From positions 498,177 through 562,176 of the forward strand of contig NZ_JAGFPK010000001.1 of the NCBI RefSeq assembly GCF_017599385.1: 64,000 nt of DNA, given 5' to 3'. Under the pieces are notes generated by a model. The model made no database searches, was not told the DNA's origin, and saw only the letters and a program-made list of their open reading frames with translations. Positions within the stretch are counted from its first letter, which is position 1; each line of letters opens with the position of its first letter. Origin of the DNA: Ciceribacter sp. L1K22. Lineage in GTDB: Bacteria; Pseudomonadota; Alphaproteobacteria; Rhizobiales; Rhizobiaceae. A program made the position numbers and the translations under genes. Below are positions 44,612-53,078 of this stretch, in pieces.

Positions 44612-45123
44612 GCGGGGTTCTCCTGCGCCTCTTCGGCGTGATTGGTGGCGATCTTGATGAAGCGGACGGCGGTAATGAAGGCGGCGAGCGCGAAGCCGGC
44701 GGTCGGCAGGAAGTAGCCGGGCCACGTGATGATCTTCGCCTGCAGCGCGATCACGAATGTCCCTGTGTTGAAGTTCTTCACCGCGGTCGCCCAGGTGGCA
44801 TAGGTCAGCACGCAGTAGAGCGCGCAGGCAATCAGCGCCACCGAGGCATCCGAAATGCGTCTCAGTCGCGGGGATAGAACGAATTCGATCAGCTCCACGG
44901 TTACCATTCCGCCTTTCCACTCCACCCAGGCAAGCGGCAGAAAGGCGACCAGGACCATGTAGTAATAGGAAACGATCTCGACGGTCGCCGGCAGCGAGGC
45001 GCCTGTGATGATCCGCGCGATGATGTCGGCGCAGACATGGATCATCATCATCACAACGCCGATCGAGGCGACGAAGACCAGCATCCTGGACAGCCTGTCG
45101 GCCAGTCCGAACAAGTGCGACAT
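44608..45123 (-). CDS. dctQ: TRAP transporter small permease (DctQ)
   Basis: This 171-residue protein has four membrane helices and the DctQ pattern (DRLSRMLVFVASIGVVMMMIHVCADIIAR, then LPATVEIVSYYYMVLVAFLPLAWVEWKGG). DctQ pairs with DctM to form the TRAP membrane unit. It lies 66 bases downstream of dctP, with a terminator-like hairpin in that gap. Confidence 0.9.
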   Translation of the reverse strand: MSHLFGLADRLSRMLVFVASIGVVMMMIHVCADIIARIITGASLPATVEIVSYYYMVLVAFLPLAWVEWKGGMVTVELIEFVLSPRLRRISDASVALIACALYCVLTYATWATAVKNFNTGTFVIALQAKIITWPGYFLPTAGFALAAFITAVRFIKIATNHAEEAQENPA

Positions 45124-45150
45124 GGAAAGCTCCCGGACCCTTGCGAGGAA

Positions 45151-45181
45151 GGAAAGCCGGCGAGGCTCAGGCCCCGCCGGC
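45151..45181 (-). terminator. Attenuator-like hairpin between dctP and dctQ
   Basis: On the minus strand arms of 11 bases (GCCGGCGGGGC and GCCTCGCCGGC, one mismatch) with a 4-base loop are followed by TTTCC. The position right after the binding-protein gene suggests partial termination so that DctP exceeds the membrane subunits. Confidence 0.6.
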
Positions 45182-45189
45182 GTTTCGCG

Positions 45190-46305
45190 TCACATGCCGT
45201 AGGTGGCGAAGTCGACCTTGCTCCAGACTTCCTCGTCGAGCCGCTTGGTAATGGCGGCCGGATCCAGGTTGACCTCCTTGACGATGCCGTTCCATTTGTC
45301 GACCAGGCTGACGAAACGCGCCACTTTGTCGGAGGCATCGGCGAACCCGAAGCGCTCCTGCGACACCTTCGCGGCGGTTGCCTTGTCGGCTTCCGCAAAA
45401 TCCTCGACCGCCTTGAGGAAAGCTGCATCAGGCTCGATGAACTCGATCCCCGCCTCCTGCGCCGCCTTCTTCGCCTCTTCCGCGATGCCGTAGCCCCAGC
45501 GCTGGGTGAAATCGACATTGGCCCGGTTGGCGGCCGTTGCCAGCTGCTTGCGCTCCTCCGGCGACAGGCTTTCCCAGGCTGAATTGGCGACGGTGAAGTC
45601 GGACGAGGCATGATAGGTGCCAAGCGGCACGAAGGTCACGCTCTTCACAAGTTCGACGAGGCGGAACGACAGGAGGTCGCCGATCGAGGCCATCGAGCCG
45701 TCGATCACGCCCTGCGACATCGATTCGAACGTGTCGCCGACGCCGATCGCCGCCGGCACCGCGCCGAAGTTCTCCGCCCAGCGCGAGAACGGCGCGCCGC
45801 CGCTGCGGAGCCTGAGGCCCTTGAGGTCGTCTGCCGTACGGACCGGCTTGGTTGTCAGCAGCGCATAGACGTCGGACGAGCCGGAGCCGAGATAGACGAC
45901 GCCGAACTTCTTCAGCTCCTGCTGGCAGACCTCGCAGGTGACCATGTATTCGGTCATCGCCGCCGCCATCGCATGCGGTTCGCGGCCGGTCAGCGCCAGT
46001 TCACCGGCCAGCGACATGCTCGGCAGGTCGGCCGGGAAATAGAGCGGCAGCAGATTGCCGACCTCGACGAGCTGGCTCTGGAGTGCGTCTTTCATCTGGC
46101 CGAGGCTGACGACCTCTGGCCCCAGCATCTGCGCGGTGAGATTGCCGCCGGAGACCTCGGGCAGGTATTCGACAAGCTTCTGGTAAAGATGGCTGTTGGA
46201 CGGGTGGGCCGGCGGGGCGCCGGGGGCGACACGCAGTTCGCGCGCGTCGGCGGTGGTGGCGGCCAGTGCCGCCAGGCCTGCGATGACAGAAAGTATGCGT
46301 TTCAT
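45190..46305 (-). CDS. dctP: TRAP transporter periplasmic binding protein (DctP)
   Basis: This 371-residue exported protein has a signal peptide (residues 1-22) and the DctP fold: LRVAPGAPPAHPSNSHLYQKLVEYL at the start and ADDLKGLRLRSGGAPFSRWAENFGAVPAAI, containing the Arg that pairs with the carboxylate of the ligand. The context suggests an aromatic carboxylate. The ATG at 46305 has GGAGG 8 bases upstream; the TTG two codons earlier is only 2 bases from that site. Two Cys in CEVCQQEL are an unusual extra. Confidence 0.9.
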   Translation of the reverse strand: MKRILSVIAGLAALAATTADARELRVAPGAPPAHPSNSHLYQKLVEYLPEVSGGNLTAQMLGPEVVSLGQMKDALQSQLVEVGNLLPLYFPADLPSMSLAGELALTGREPHAMAAAMTEYMVTCEVCQQELKKFGVVYLGSGSSDVYALLTTKPVRTADDLKGLRLRSGGAPFSRWAENFGAVPAAIGVGDTFESMSQGVIDGSMASIGDLLSFRLVELVKSVTFVPLGTYHASSDFTVANSAWESLSPEERKQLATAANRANVDFTQRWGYGIAEEAKKAAQEAGIEFIEPDAAFLKAVEDFAEADKATAAKVSQERFGFADASDKVARFVSLVDKWNGIVKEVNLDPAAITKRLDEEVWSKVDFATYGM

Positions 46306-46347
46306 GTTCAAATCCTCCCAGTTTGGAACACGTTGGCAGTATGGTCT

Positions 46348-47223
46348 CTAGAGCTTCAGCAGTCTCCGCGCGTTCTCCTTTAGAATGAGCGGGCGGACAT
46401 CGTCGCGGATGTCGATATTGGCGAAATCCGCGAGCCATCGGTCCGGCGTGATCGCCGGCCAATCGGACCCGAACAGCATCTTGTGCTTCAGCAGGGTGTT
46501 TGCGTAGCGCACCAGGATCGTCGGGAAATATTTCGGCGACCAGCCGGAGAGGTCGATGTAGACGTTCGGCTTGTGGGTCGCGACGGACAGCGCCTCCTCC
46601 TGCCAGGGGAAGGAGGGATGGGCGATGATGATCGGCATGTCGGGAAAGTCGACGGCCACGTCATCGAGATGGATGGGATTGGAATATTTCAGCCGCATGC
46701 CCATGCCGCCGCGCATGCCGGCGCCCACGCCGGTCTGGCCCGAATGGAAGAGCGAGATCGCGCCTTCTTCGGCGATCGCCTCGTAGAGCGGATAGGCCAT
46801 CCGGTCGTTCGGGAAAAAGCCCTGCATCGTCGGATGGAACTTGAAGCCGCGCACGCCGAATTCGCGCACCAGCCGCCGCGCCTCCCGCGCACCGGCCTTG
46901 CCCTTGGCGGGATCGATGGAGGCGAAGGGGATCAGCACGTCCGAATTGTCGGCCGCAATGCGTGCGACTTCCTCGTTTTCATAGCGGCGGAAACCTGTCT
47001 CGCGTTCCGCGTCGACCGGAAAGATCACACAGCCGATCTTGCGTTCGCGGTAGTAGGTGGCCGTCTCCTGCACCGTTGGCAGCATGCCTTGGGCACCTGC
47101 CGGGTTCTTGAAGTAGCGGGCCATGCCGGCCTGGAACTCGTCATAGCCATCATCGCGCGTCCCGCCGCAGGGTTCTTCCGCATGGGTGTGGATGTCGATC
47201 GCGATCAGCTCGTCGATATTCAT
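46348..47223 (-). CDS. Amidohydrolase-family (amidohydrolase 2) enzyme of the aromatic-acid operon
   Basis: This 291-residue TIM-barrel metal enzyme has the N-terminal metal motif IDIHTHAEE, KFHPTMQGFFPND, HSGQTG, the conserved IIIAHPSFPWQEEA and the C-terminal GSDWPAITPD. Family members are decarboxylases or hydrolases of aromatic acids. In the Agrobacterium fabrum hydroxycinnamate locus an amidohydrolase-family protein is reported to hydrolyse the 4-hydroxyphenyl-beta-ketoacyl-CoA intermediate; I infer the same step here from gene order. It overlaps the MarR gene by 4 bases. Confidence 0.78.
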   Translation of the reverse strand: MNIDELIAIDIHTHAEEPCGGTRDDGYDEFQAGMARYFKNPAGAQGMLPTVQETATYYRERKIGCVIFPVDAERETGFRRYENEEVARIAADNSDVLIPFASIDPAKGKAGAREARRLVREFGVRGFKFHPTMQGFFPNDRMAYPLYEAIAEEGAISLFHSGQTGVGAGMRGGMGMRLKYSNPIHLDDVAVDFPDMPIIIAHPSFPWQEEALSVATHKPNVYIDLSGWSPKYFPTILVRYANTLLKHKMLFGSDWPAITPDRWLADFANIDIRDDVRPLILKENARRLLKL

Positions 47224-47690
47224 GGTCTGTCCTCCTCCTCGATGCCGACGAATTTCCGCAGCAGCGAAACCAGCTGACTGCGTTCCTTCGACGTCAGGGG
47301 CGCCCCCGACTTCTCCTCGTAGGCAAAGAAACCCGGTGCCGTCCGCGCGATCTCGCCTTCTCCCTTCGCCGTGAGCGTCAGCTCGACGGCGCGGCGGTCC
47401 TCGTCGGGAATACGGCGGGAAACGAGGCCATTGTCCTCGAAGGCCCGGATCAGCTTGGTCATATGGGCGCGCTTGATCATCAGGCGCTGGCCGAGCACGC
47501 TCTGGCGGATGCCGGGGTTCTGGCCGATCACCCAGAGCACCGAAAACTCGCCGGGCTTCACCCCGCGCGGACCGTTGCCCGAAAAGAAGTCGTCGAAGGA
47601 CTGCAGCTGCGCCAGCCTGAGCAGAAAGCCGAGCGCATTGGTGAGCTCACCCACCTTCACGTCGCCGGTACTGCGGATTGGCATGTCCAT
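47220..47690 (-). CDS. MarR-family regulator of the aromatic-acid operon (HcaR/CouR-like)
   Basis: This 156-residue winged-helix protein has the MarR core: PGEFSVLWVIGQNPGIRQSVLGQRLMIKRAHMTKLIRAFEDNGLVSRR, then the wing IPDEDRRAVELTLTAKG. Such regulators in hydroxycinnamate operons are repressors released by the acyl-CoA thioester. It sits between the hydratase gene (10 bases upstream) and the hydrolase gene (4-base overlap). The paired TGTNNACA sites in the divergent promoter at 48548-48580 are the likely operator. Confidence 0.82.
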   Translation of the reverse strand: MDMPIRSTGDVKVGELTNALGFLLRLAQLQSFDDFFSGNGPRGVKPGEFSVLWVIGQNPGIRQSVLGQRLMIKRAHMTKLIRAFEDNGLVSRRIPDEDRRAVELTLTAKGEGEIARTAPGFFAYEEKSGAPLTSKERSQLVSLLRKFVGIEEEDRP

Positions 47691-47700
47691 CGTCGGGACC

Positions 47701-48495
47701 TCAAGTATTGCCGGGGGTCTTCAGCCGCGCCGCACGCTTTTCGAGGAAGGCCCGCAAGCGTTCCTCGGCTTCGGGGCTGGTTGCGGTGAAGGAGGAGATG
47801 AAGGACTCGACGAACAGGCCATCCTCCTTGGCCATGTCCTGGATGCGGGGCAGCGCGTTGATCACGGCATAGTTGGACAGCGTTGCGTTCGCCGCAGCCG
47901 CCTTGGCGAGCTCGTGCGCCTTGGCGCGTGCTTCCCCTTTCGGCACGACATACTGCACCATATTCCAGCGTTCGGCTTCCTCCGCCGAGGCAACGCGTCC
48001 CGTCAACATCATGTCCGTCATCCGGGCGACGCCGGTCAGCCGGGCGACACGAACCGAGCCGCCGCCGCCGACGAAAATGCCGCGCTGTCCCTCGGGCAGC
48101 GCGAAGAACGCCGACTGGTCGGCGACGCGGATATGCGTCGATGCCGCAAGCTCCAGCCCACCGCCGACGACGGCGCCATGCAGGGCGGAAATCCACGGGA
48201 TTGTGCCGTGCTCGATGGTGGAGAACACTGCGTGCCAGCGACGCGAGCCGCGAACGCCCTCGATCGGGGTCTTCTTGACGTGTTCGGCGAGATCGAGACC
48301 GGCGCAGAAATGATCGCCATGGCCGAAGACGACGACGGCCTTGGCCTCGTCTTCCGCGCGTTGCACGGCGGTCGCAATCGCTTCGACGAAACGGTCGCTG
48401 ATGGCGTTGCGCTTTTCCGGACGGTTGAGCCCGATATGGGCGATCTCGTCCTTCAGCTCATAGGTGACGAATTCGCTCGTCGTCGCGCCACTCAT
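47701..48495 (-). CDS. Enoyl-CoA hydratase/isomerase family protein (feruloyl-CoA hydratase candidate)
   Basis: This 264-residue crotonase-fold enzyme has both catalytic Glu of hydratases: in GGGLELAAS (near residue 110) and in LPEGQRGIF (near residue 130). The oxyanion-hole segment HFCAGLDLAEHVK is present. In the proposed route it adds water across the side-chain double bond of hydroxycinnamoyl-CoA. It lies divergent to the CoA-ligase gene with 147 bases between. The ATG at 48495 has GGGAGGG upstream; longer frames run antisense to the ligase. Confidence 0.85.
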   Translation of the reverse strand: MSGATTSEFVTYELKDEIAHIGLNRPEKRNAISDRFVEAIATAVQRAEDEAKAVVVFGHGDHFCAGLDLAEHVKKTPIEGVRGSRRWHAVFSTIEHGTIPWISALHGAVVGGGLELAASTHIRVADQSAFFALPEGQRGIFVGGGGSVRVARLTGVARMTDMMLTGRVASAEEAERWNMVQYVVPKGEARAKAHELAKAAAANATLSNYAVINALPRIQDMAKEDGLFVESFISSFTATSPEAEERLRAFLEKRAARLKTPGNT

Positions 48496-48547
48496 CGTCT
48501 GTCCCTCCCAGCCCTCTCCGGAGCTTGCGATATTGTGTTCTCGTTGA

Positions 48548-48580
48548 TTGTTTACACGGCGATTGTTTCCTTGTAAACAA
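48548..48580. promoter_or_regulatory. Paired operator-like palindromes in the divergent promoter
   Basis: TTGTTTACAC (48548-48557) and TTGTAAACAA (48571-48580) are two TGTNNACA-type palindromes with centres 23 bases apart; together they also form the inverted repeat TTGTTTAC...GTAAACAA. They lie 53 bases from the hydratase start and 62 from the ligase start, well placed to control both. The core matches that of the TGTATACA sites at 43081 and 43248. Confidence 0.6.
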
Positions 48581-48642
48581 AAATTGAGGACGACGGAGGT
48601 TGGTCCTCTGTCAGTTTTCGTGACGGATCTGGGAGGAGAGTC

Positions 48643-50484
48643 ATGAACCAAAGCCGAGCCGGCGCGATCAAGGTGTGGTCCCCGCAATTGCAGTGGGAAA
48701 AGCGCGACGACGGGTGTTACGTTATCTGGCGCGTCGACCCACTGGGACCGCATCCGGACAAGATCACCGAACGCATGGTCCATTGGGCGACCGTCGATCC
48801 CGACCGCATCTGGATGGCGGAGCGAGACGATGCGGGCGGGTGGCGCAAGCTCGCCTATGGAGAGGCGCTCCGGCAGATCCGCGCCCTCGGCCAGCTCTTT
48901 CTGGACCACGGCCTTTCCGCCGACCATCCTGTCCTGATCCTCTCCGATAATTCCATCGCCCACGCGCTCGTGGCGCTCGCCGCGCAATATGTCGGCGTGC
49001 CCTCGGCCGCCATCGCCCCGGCCTATGCCACCCATGTCGGCGACTTCGGCAAGCTCGCCGACATCGCCGGCCAAGTGACGCCGGGGCTCGTGTTCGCTGA
49101 CGACGTGACGCCCTTCGCCGCGGCCATCGAGGCGGTATTCGCCCCCTCCGTCCCGCTGCTTTTCTGCCGCAACGCCCCTTCCGCCTCCCGCCCGATGATC
49201 GGCTGGGACGAGGCGCTCGCCACCCCGCCGGGCCCGGCCGTTGACGAGGCCTACGCCGCCGTCGGTCCCGATACCGTCGCCAAGTTCCTCTTCACCTCGG
49301 GCACGACCGGATCGCCGAAAGCGGTCATCCAGACCCAGCGAATGCTCTGCTCCAACCAGGAGATGGTCGCCGACTGCTACGCTTTCCTGCGTGACGATCC
49401 GCCGATCGTTGTCGACTGGGCGCCGTGGAACCACACCGCGAGCGGCAACAAGGTCTTCAACATGGTGATTTACAATGGTGGCACCTTCTACATCGACAAG
49501 GGCCGTCCGACGCCCGCCGCCATCGGCGAGACCATCGCCAATCTGAAAGAGGTGTCGCCGACCTGGTTCTTCAACGTGCCGGCCGGCTACGAGATGCTGA
49601 TCGCCGCCATGCGCAAGGACGACCAGCTGCGCGAGAGCTTCTTTCGCAATCTGAAGTTCATGCTCTATGCCGGCGCAGGCATGGCCCAGCACACCTGGGA
49701 CGACCTGATGGCGCTGTCCGAGCAGACGCTCGGCTACCGCGTCTTCCTTGGCACGGGCCTCGGCGCCACCGAAACCTCGCCCTTCGCGCTCTTCTGCACC
49801 GAGCCGCAGGATGCGCCGGGTAATATCGGCATTCCCTCCCAGGGCATCACGCTGAAGCTCGTGCCCTTCGAGGAGAAATTCGAGCTGCGCCTCAAGGGTC
49901 CGAACGTCACCCCCGGCTACTGGCGCAACCCGGCGCTGACAGCTGCGGCCTTCGACGAAGAGGGCTTCTACCGGATCGGCGACGCCGTCCGTTTCGCCGT
50001 CCCCGACGATCCGACCGCCGGCTTTTTCTTCGATGGCCGCACGGCCGAGAACTTCAAGCTGCAGACCGGCACCTGGGTCGCCGTCGGCAAGCTCCGTGCC
50101 CAGCTCGTCGACCAGTTCGGCGGCCTGATCCGCGATGCGGTGATCACCGCCCCGGACCGTGAGGACCTTGGCGCGCTCGTTATCCCCTTCCTACCGGCCC
50201 TGAGGCCGCTTGTGCCAGGCGGCGACCAGATGTCCGACGCCGAGCTTCTCGCCCGACCGGAAGTGCGGGCAGCACTTGCCGACAAGCTCAAGGCCCACGC
50301 CAAGGCTGCGACCGGTTCGGCGAGCCGCGTGGTGCGCATCATGATCATGACCGAGCCGCCGCGCTTCGACCGTGGCGAGGTGACCGACAAGGGCTCGATC
50401 AACCAGCGGGCGGTCCTGTCCCACCGCAAGGACCTGGTGGAGGCCCTCTACGAGGGCGGACCCGACGTAATTGGCGTCAAGTAG
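48643..50484 (+). CDS. fcs: Feruloyl-CoA synthase-like acyl-CoA ligase
   Basis: This 613-residue ANL-family ligase activates a carboxylic acid to its CoA thioester with ATP. The P-loop motif is LFTSGTTGSPKAVIQTQ near residue 217; the later motifs are GLGATETSP and RIGDAVRF. The length and the WAPWNHTASGNKVFNMVIYNGG segment match the feruloyl-CoA synthase branch. It heads a rightward operon with an SDR and an acyl-CoA dehydrogenase and is divergent from the hydratase gene. The exact acid (ferulate, coumarate, caffeate) cannot be told. Confidence 0.85.
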   Translation: MNQSRAGAIKVWSPQLQWEKRDDGCYVIWRVDPLGPHPDKITERMVHWATVDPDRIWMAERDDAGGWRKLAYGEALRQIRALGQLFLDHGLSADHPVLILSDNSIAHALVALAAQYVGVPSAAIAPAYATHVGDFGKLADIAGQVTPGLVFADDVTPFAAAIEAVFAPSVPLLFCRNAPSASRPMIGWDEALATPPGPAVDEAYAAVGPDTVAKFLFTSGTTGSPKAVIQTQRMLCSNQEMVADCYAFLRDDPPIVVDWAPWNHTASGNKVFNMVIYNGGTFYIDKGRPTPAAIGETIANLKEVSPTWFFNVPAGYEMLIAAMRKDDQLRESFFRNLKFMLYAGAGMAQHTWDDLMALSEQTLGYRVFLGTGLGATETSPFALFCTEPQDAPGNIGIPSQGITLKLVPFEEKFELRLKGPNVTPGYWRNPALTAAAFDEEGFYRIGDAVRFAVPDDPTAGFFFDGRTAENFKLQTGTWVAVGKLRAQLVDQFGGLIRDAVITAPDREDLGALVIPFLPALRPLVPGGDQMSDAELLARPEVRAALADKLKAHAKAATGSASRVVRIMIMTEPPRFDRGEVTDKGSINQRAVLSHRKDLVEALYEGGPDVIGVK

Positions 50485-50496
50485 GGAGACGACCTG

Positions 50497-51258
50497 ATGA
50501 AGATAGAAGGAGTGAGCGCGCTGGTCACCGGCGGTGGTTCCGGCCTTGGCGAGGCGACGGCGCGGCGACTGGCGGACAAGGGCGCGCGTGTTCATGTGAT
50601 GGATCTGAACGCCGAGGCTGCGGCCCGCGTCGCCAAGGAGATCGGTGGTGTCCCGATTTCCGGCAACGTCGCAAGCGAGGCGGAGGCGGAACACGCGGTC
50701 AGCCGGGCCAACGGGATAAGCGGCGGACTGCGCATCCTCGTCAACTGCGCCGGGATCGGCACCGCCGGCCGCGTCATCGGCCGCAATGGCGTGATGCCGC
50801 TTGCCGATTTCGAGCGCGTCATCCGCGTCAACCTGATCGGCACCTTCAACATGATGCGCCTTGCCGCCGCGGCAATGGCGGAGCTGCCGGAACTCGAGGA
50901 CAAGGCGCGCGGCGCGATCGTCAACACCGCCTCGGTCGCCGCCTTCGACGGCCAGATCGGCCAGGCCGCCTATGCCGCCTCCAAGGGCGGCATCGTGTCG
51001 CTGGCCCTGCCGATGGCGCGTGAATTCGCCCGCTTCGGAGTGCGCGTCAACACCATCGCGCCCGGCATCTTCCTCACGCCGCTTCTCCACTCCCTGCCGG
51101 AAGAGGCGCAGCAGAGCCTTGCCGCCGCCATCCCCTATCCGGCCCGCCTCGGCGACCCCGGAGAATTCGCCACCACCGTCTGCTTCTGCATTGAGAACCA
51201 GTATCTCAACGCCGAGGTCATCCGTCTGGACGGCGCGATCCGCATGCAGCCGAAATAG
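50497..51258 (+). CDS. SDR-family dehydrogenase, 3-hydroxyacyl-CoA dehydrogenase type II-like
   Basis: This 253-residue short-chain dehydrogenase has the NAD motif VTGGGSGLGEAT at residues 10-21, the acidic NAD-selecting Asp in VMDLN, NCAGIG and the catalytic Ser-Tyr-Lys in NTASVAAFDGQIGQAAYAASKGG. The layout resembles HSD10/type II 3-hydroxyacyl-CoA dehydrogenases. In the inferred route it oxidises the beta-hydroxy group of the hydrated hydroxycinnamoyl-CoA. It is 12 bases after the ligase and 12 before the acyl-CoA dehydrogenase. Confidence 0.87.
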   Translation: MKIEGVSALVTGGGSGLGEATARRLADKGARVHVMDLNAEAAARVAKEIGGVPISGNVASEAEAEHAVSRANGISGGLRILVNCAGIGTAGRVIGRNGVMPLADFERVIRVNLIGTFNMMRLAAAAMAELPELEDKARGAIVNTASVAAFDGQIGQAAYAASKGGIVSLALPMAREFARFGVRVNTIAPGIFLTPLLHSLPEEAQQSLAAAIPYPARLGDPGEFATTVCFCIENQYLNAEVIRLDGAIRMQPK

Positions 51259-51270
51259 GGAGGCTTCCCC

Positions 51271-52908
51271 GTGAGTTACCAGGACCAGGCGGCCCGCACG
51301 CTCGCCCTTCTGTCCGCCACGCCCGATTGGCGCCGGGTTCGCGACCTGCGCCCTGACTGCGACGACGCGACGGTGACGGCCATCGTCGAGGAGGCCGCCG
51401 CTTTCGCCGAAGGTGTGCTTGCCCCGCTCAACACCGTCGCCGACCGGATCGGCTGCACCGTCTCGAACGGCCGTGTCGTCACGCCGGACGGCTATGGCGA
51501 GGCTTTCCGGCAATTCGCCGAGGCCGGCTGGCTCGGCATGGATGTTCCGGAAGAGCATGGCGGCATGGGCCTGCCGCTCGCCGTCCAGTCGGCCTGCGAG
51601 CCGCTGTTCGACCGCGCCTGCGTCGCGCTGATGATGGCCGCCGGTGCCTCCCGCGCCGCCTGTCATCTGCTTGCAAGCACAGCCGACGCCGCGACGCAGG
51701 CGACCTGGATCCCGCATCTTGTGGCGGGGCAATGGGCGGCGACCATCTGCATTTCCGAACCCGAGGCGGGCTCGGACGTCGGCCGAATCCGCACGGTCGC
51801 TCGTCAGGACGGCGGCGTCTGGCGGATCAGCGGCCAGAAGATCTGGATCTCCTTCGGCGACCACGACATGACGGCGAGGATCGGCCACTGCCTGCTCGCC
51901 CGCACCAATGCGGCCCCCGGCACCCGCGGCCTCAGCCTCTTCCTCGTCCCCGACCGTCTCGACGACGGCAGCCGCAACGGCGTGGTGCTGGAGCGGATCG
52001 AGGAAAAGATGGGCCTCCACGGCTCGCCCACCTGCGCGCTGCGCTTCGAGAATGCTGAAGGCATCCTGCTCGGGCAGGAGGGCAGGGGCCTGTCGCAGCT
52101 CTTCGCGATGATCGAGCACATGCGCCTGCAGAGCGGCGGCCAGGGCCTGGCGCTTGCTTCCGCCGCCTGCGACATCGCCGAGGCCTATGCGGCCGAGCGG
52201 CGCCAGGGCGGTGCTCCCGACCGGCCGGCTCCCCCGATCGCCTCGCATCCGGACGTCATCCGCCAGCTCGCCCTCATGCGGGCCCGCACCGAGATCGTCC
52301 GCGCCGGCGTCACCGAGATCGCCGCTGCCATGGACCTGGCGGCGCTCGAGCCCGACATGGCGGACCGCGAGCGCCTCGGCCATTTCACCGGCGTCATGCT
52401 GCCGCTCATCAAGAATTTCGGCGCCGAGGCCGGCTTCAATGTGGCAAGTGCCGGCATCCAGGTTCTGGGCGGCGTCGGCTTCACGAAGGACTGGCCGCTC
52501 GAGCAGTATCTTCGCGACTCGCGGATCATCTCGATTTACGAGGGCACCACCGGCATCCAGGCGATCGATCTCCTGACCCGCCGCCTGTGGCGCGACGGCG
52601 GCATCGGCTTCGACATTTGCCTGGAGCGGGCCCGCGCCGAGATCGAGGCGGCGACAGTTCCCGAGGCGGCAAGGGCGAGGGAGGCGCTGGCGACCATCGA
52701 TGCGCTCCGTGGCGCGATGATGGAGCTCGCCGCGACGCCGGAGAAGGGGCTGGAGCGCGCCGACAGCTTCATGCGCGCCGCCTGGGCCTTCGTCTCGGTC
52801 TGGCTGTCGATCCGGCTTCTTGAGGCGGGCTGCGACGAGGATGCGATCCGCCGGGCTTTCCCCGTTTTCCTGGCCGAGCTGGACATGCACGACCGGCTCT
52901 GCCGTTGA
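51271..52908 (+). CDS. Acyl-CoA dehydrogenase (long, ACAD with C-terminal extension)
   Basis: This 545-residue flavoprotein starts with GTG at 51271 after GGGAGG. It has CISEPEAGSDVGRI (FAD/substrate region), KIWISFGDHDM, LGGVGFTKDWPLEQYLRDSRI and the catalytic-base segment SIYEGTTGIQAIDLL with its Glu. The length exceeds the usual 380 residues because of an N-terminal insertion and a helical C-terminal extension, as in the FadE5/DmdC-like branch. In this operon it may desaturate a saturated phenylpropanoid-CoA (hydrocinnamate type) so that it enters the same route (inference). Confidence 0.87.
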   Translation: MSYQDQAARTLALLSATPDWRRVRDLRPDCDDATVTAIVEEAAAFAEGVLAPLNTVADRIGCTVSNGRVVTPDGYGEAFRQFAEAGWLGMDVPEEHGGMGLPLAVQSACEPLFDRACVALMMAAGASRAACHLLASTADAATQATWIPHLVAGQWAATICISEPEAGSDVGRIRTVARQDGGVWRISGQKIWISFGDHDMTARIGHCLLARTNAAPGTRGLSLFLVPDRLDDGSRNGVVLERIEEKMGLHGSPTCALRFENAEGILLGQEGRGLSQLFAMIEHMRLQSGGQGLALASAACDIAEAYAAERRQGGAPDRPAPPIASHPDVIRQLALMRARTEIVRAGVTEIAAAMDLAALEPDMADRERLGHFTGVMLPLIKNFGAEAGFNVASAGIQVLGGVGFTKDWPLEQYLRDSRIISIYEGTTGIQAIDLLTRRLWRDGGIGFDICLERARAEIEAATVPEAARAREALATIDALRGAMMELAATPEKGLERADSFMRAAWAFVSVWLSIRLLEAGCDEDAIRRAFPVFLAELDMHDRLCR

Positions 52909-52925
52909 GGAATGTCAGGCAACAA

Positions 52926-52955
52926 AAAAGCCCGGAAAACCGGGCTTTTGCTTTG
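52926..52955 (+). terminator. Rho-independent terminator after the acyl-CoA dehydrogenase
   Basis: Arms AAAAGCCCGG (52926-52935) and CCGGGCTTTT (52940-52949) with a 4-base AAAA loop. It is T-rich on both strands, so it can also end transcripts of the tRNA-Leu gene coming from the right. Confidence 0.85.
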
Positions 52956-52991
52956 CTTCTGGACCATCTAGGACGGTCCGAAACGGGAATT

Positions 52992-53078
52992 TGGTGCCCA
53001 GAAGAGGACTCGAACCTCCACACCCTTTCGAGTACCAGCACCTGAAGCTGGCGCGTCTACCAATTCCGCCATCTGGGC
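52992..53078 (-). tRNA. tRNA-Leu (CAG anticodon)
   Basis: On the minus strand it begins GCCCAGATGGCGGAATTGG and ends GGTTCGAGTCC, TCTTCTGGGC and CCA. The acceptor stem GCCCAGA/TCTGGGC pairs fully. A long variable arm (ACTCGAAAGGGT) marks class II. The anticodon loop TTCAGGT gives CAG, decoding CUG leucine codons. CCA is encoded at 52992-52994. Confidence 0.95.

Noticed and set aside
48496-49692. N-terminal extension of the enoyl-CoA hydratase frame
   Set aside because: The extension is antisense to the CoA-ligase gene and crosses the divergent promoter; the ATG at 48495 with GGGAGGG upstream gives a normal crotonase length.
50191-52890. Open frame of 899 codons on the minus strand
   Set aside because: It is antisense to the ligase tail, SDR and acyl-CoA dehydrogenase genes, all of which have clear motifs; the antisense product has none.
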